From positions 124,001 through 188,000 of the forward strand of contig JAQXNX010000010.1 of assembly GCA_029098225.1 (NCBI GenBank): a stretch of DNA of 64,000 bases, given 5' to 3'. Shown piece by piece: positions 62,068 to 64,000 of this stretch (positions are counted from its first letter, which is position 1; the number at the start of each line of letters is the position of its first letter). Origin of the DNA: Spirochaetales bacterium. Lineage in GTDB: Bacteria; Spirochaetota; Spirochaetia; Treponematales; Treponemataceae. The notes under the pieces were generated by a model. It was not told the DNA's origin. It saw only the letters and a program-made list of their open reading frames with translations, and made no database searches. Both the position numbers and the translations under genes were made by a program.

Positions 62068-62869
62068 TTTCCTCCACATATTCAAGACGCTGTGTAAGCT
62101 GAGCAATAGATTTTTCCAATCTCTGCTTTTCTTTTTCAAGTTTTGTTTTTGGATCATTATCATTAGTTCGTCCTGCTGCTGCTTTCTGCTTCATAAGCTC
62201 ACGCACTGTTGCCGGACTTTTTCCACCTTCAAGAAAATCCTGCTGAACACTTGCTCTTTCATCTGGTTTTTTAATAGAAGCAACTACTTTCATATTTTCA
62301 AAACCAATTGCAGGGTTTACATCACTTGCACCTACTTTCCGTATATCTTTTGCAGAATTTCTTGGAAGACACAAAACTCTATCAATATAATCATCATAAC
62401 GTATATCTGCTTCTTTACACAAATCAAATGCACGCGCCAGCTTTTGACCAAATTCCTTCATTAATTCGCCATTTTTTTCCAGATAGTTTATCTTAATATC
62501 TTGCGTAAGCTCTTTTAATTCGCTGTTGTTTTCCCATCCAATTGAATAATATCCTTTTTTCTCTGCTATATTTATTAAATCACCAAATTTTGCCCAGAAT
62601 TCCTGAGTATGTACACGACAGGCAGAACCATAAGCTGGATCTATTTTCTGCTTTTCTATTGTCATTAAATGATGAGTATATTCGTGAACTGCTGTATATA
62701 GCATGGAATTTTCAGATTTAAAATTTAAACTGTGCAGATAGATTTCATGTGTATCGGGCTTGTAAAATCCATTTACTCTTTTGCTTTCTTTTCCTGTTTG
62801 AATTACCGTAAAATCTATATCACATGCTTCTATATCCAAAAGTATTTCTTTGATGCGCTCATTTGTCAT
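62051..62869 (-). CDS. Putative zinc metallopeptidase (HExxH)
   Basis: 272 residues from the ATG at 62869, which has GGAG seven bases upstream and overlaps the rsmE stop. TAVHEYTHHLMTIEKQKIDP has the HExxH zinc motif (His 62, Glu 63, His 66), and the following ACRVHTQEFWAKFGDLI could provide the third ligand. The C-terminal 80 residues are a charged coiled coil (KLEKEKQRLEKSIAQL). No signal peptide, so cytoplasmic. Family beyond the motif is not recognised. Confidence 0.7.
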   Translation of the reverse strand: MTNERIKEILLDIEACDIDFTVIQTGKESKRVNGFYKPDTHEIYLHSLNFKSENSMLYTAVHEYTHHLMTIEKQKIDPAYGSACRVHTQEFWAKFGDLINIAEKKGYYSIGWENNSELKELTQDIKINYLEKNGELMKEFGQKLARAFDLCKEADIRYDDYIDRVLCLPRNSAKDIRKVGASDVNPAIGFENMKVVASIKKPDERASVQQDFLEGGKSPATVRELMKQKAAAGRTNDNDPKTKLEKEKQRLEKSIAQLTQRLEYVEESLANL

Positions 62870-63630
62870 TTTAAAGCTCCTATGTAATTTAATATTATTG
62901 AAGCAGAAACTGTTGCTGCAGTTTCTGTTCGCATAATTCTGTTTCCCATTCCGCAAAGAATATATCCATTATCTGAAAGAATTTTTCTTTCATTATCTGT
63001 CCAGCCACGCTCACTTCCAATTGCTGCAGTTACATACTCATTATCTGCAAATGCTTTTTCTGAAGTTATATATTTTTTCAAAGCCCCGTTTAAACTGCAT
63101 TCTGGTGATTTATTATCCAGAGCAAATTTTCTATTTATTAACGAACGTTCGTTAATAATATTTATACATTCTCTCAAATTTTTATGAATAAAAATCTCAG
63201 GAACTTTTGTCGCTCCAGACTGAATTGTTCCGTCTAAAAGCATTTCAAAAACATTTTCTTTTTTTGAAAGATTCGATTCCATATAAGATTTTTCTCCAAG
63301 CTCAGTTCCAGTAAGATGAACCTCACAAACTCCAAGAGCTGCAATATCGCGCAAAAGTCTTTTTAACTGAATTGGACGTGGAAAACCAATAATCATTATT
63401 AATGGAAAAAGTGGTCTGGGATCATCCGCCTCTGAAGGTTCAAAAGTAAAAAAAATTTCTTTTTCTGTAATTTTTGTGATTTTTGCTGTTCCGGATTTTT
63501 TATTTATAATTCCTGCAAAAAATTCATCGTTTTCTTTTTTATGCAGAATTTTTAAAATATGCTGTGCTCGTTCGTCTTTTACAGACAGTGGTTTGTTTAT
63601 TTCAAATTCATCAAAAAGACAAATATTCAT
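62866..63630 (-). CDS. rsmE: 16S rRNA (uracil1498-N3)-methyltransferase
   Basis: 254 residues. Methylates U1498 of 16S rRNA. The SPOUT fold motifs are visible: GFPRPIQLKRLLRDIAALGV, AAIGSERGWTDNERKIL and ILCGMGNRIMRTETAATVSA (the knot). It overlaps the peptidase gene by four bases and follows the Mrr-like gene by eight. Confidence 0.95.
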   Translation of the reverse strand: MNICLFDEFEINKPLSVKDERAQHILKILHKKENDEFFAGIINKKSGTAKITKITEKEIFFTFEPSEADDPRPLFPLIMIIGFPRPIQLKRLLRDIAALGVCEVHLTGTELGEKSYMESNLSKKENVFEMLLDGTIQSGATKVPEIFIHKNLRECINIINERSLINRKFALDNKSPECSLNGALKKYITSEKAFADNEYVTAAIGSERGWTDNERKILSDNGYILCGMGNRIMRTETAATVSASIILNYIGALK

Positions 63631-63638
63631 ATTTTATC

Positions 63639-64000
63639 TTACCGGTTTGTAATCCTTTTAAGGATTTTTGTAAGCTGATCTTTTTCTATTAAATCTATTG
63701 GACGGCCGTCTATATATTTATGAGCGCTTTCTGTAAAACTTCCCATTGTTACACAATATCCTGCATCGCATTTTGTATCGCGCACCTTTGAATGAAACTC
63801 TCTTATGTTTATATCGCCAATAACATTTTGAGTCCGGTAAAAACGGAAAAGTTGTTTTGCTTCCCATCTTGGATTTTCTACATTACAGACTATTTCTACA
63901 CATTCAGAAGCAACCTGAACATCTTCAACCTTTACAAAGGCATCTTTATGATAAATTGAAATAAAGTTTCTGCAGAGAGCAACAAAGTCACTTGTACCAG
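63639..64000 (-). CDS. Mrr-like restriction-endonuclease domain (5' part outside window)
   Basis: About 120 C-terminal residues are visible, ending at a stop at 63639-63641. They include NIREFHSKVRDTKCDAGYCV, GSFTESAHKYIDGRPIDLIE and KDQLTKILKRI, the order seen in Mrr-type DNA-binding nuclease domains, where the catalytic QxK lies just upstream. The active-site residues cannot be checked because the gene continues past the window. It reads into rsmE on the same strand. Confidence 0.6.
   Translation of the reverse strand, partial: GTSDFVALCRNFISIYHKDAFVKVEDVQVASECVEIVCNVENPRWEAKQLFRFYRTQNVIGDINIREFHSKVRDTKCDAGYCVTMGSFTESAHKYIDGRPIDLIEKDQLTKILKRITNR

Noticed and set aside
1..64000. CRISPR array or tRNA/rRNA genes
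   Set aside because: No regularly spaced direct repeats of 24-40 bases and no tRNA-like TTC arm with matching acceptor stem were found on reading; the many hairpins are not regularly spaced.

Overview
The window looks like a spirochaete chromosome, most likely a gut-type Treponema. It is AT-rich and has many lipoprotein or secreted proteins of unknown function. Several proteins resemble treponemal homologues: a TP0108-like phosphofructokinase, a FlgM, a treponemal-type long-chain acyl-CoA ligase and an FtsK with a very long acidic linker. The genus call is inferred from protein resemblance only. No rRNA, tRNA, CRISPR array, transposase or phage gene was seen.

Layout. 1-7.5 kb (mostly minus): UPF0371 protein (cut by the window edge), hisB, hisG, a DUF1015 protein, a two-domain solute-binding sensor-like protein and a secreted protein. 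7.7-12.3 kb (plus): phosphofructokinase, rsmI-flgM, a degenerate iron-ADH-like protein and a SpoU methyltransferase. 12.4-19.7 kb (minus): a GHKL-HDOD signalling protein, fadD, and an iorA / DNA adenine methyltransferase / iorB operon. 19.8-26.5 kb (plus): an accessory island of membrane, secreted and small proteins. Several of these look like polymorphic-toxin immunity proteins (Imm59-like, Imm11/43-like, Imm74 plus NTF2-like, ankyrin), mixed with two decayed gene remnants and a GC-rich repeat. No toxin is visible. 26.5-28.8 kb (minus): nucleoside phosphorylase and orphan TrpB2.

28.9-37.8 kb is a carbohydrate locus: type-B carboxylesterase, two ABC permeases, a lipoprotein binding protein, a divergent AraC regulator, a GH43 enzyme and an esterase. 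37.8-39.6 kb holds a dehydratase and a ketosynthase of the aryl-polyene/fatty-acid type. Their likely partners (acyltransferase, ketosynthase chain-length factor, O-methyltransferase) lie separately at 51.4-54.4 kb. Between these two places are rubredoxin, a DUF456 protein, gyrB, a divergent pair (PD-(D/E)XK-like nuclease and XRE regulator), a DUF4160-DUF2442 pair, GNAT, MATE and ftsK.

54.7-59.1 kb (plus): acyl-CoA ligase, lptC-lptA-lptB and rubrerythrin. 59.2-64 kb (minus): M29 aminopeptidase, rsmG, a secreted protein, a zinc peptidase, rsmE and a truncated Mrr-like protein.

Intergenic spaces are rich in structured elements. One is a GC-rich dispersed repeat family (about 1.5, 24.9, 36.9 and 54.5 kb). 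Another is an AT-rich element with terminal inverted repeats (3.4 and 7.6 kb). There are also several multi-hairpin clusters. The strongest candidates for something undescribed are the toxin-less immunity array, the methyltransferase lodged inside the iorAB operon, the nuclease/regulator pair and the two repeat families. All functional names rest on motif and family recognition by eye; no database search was run.
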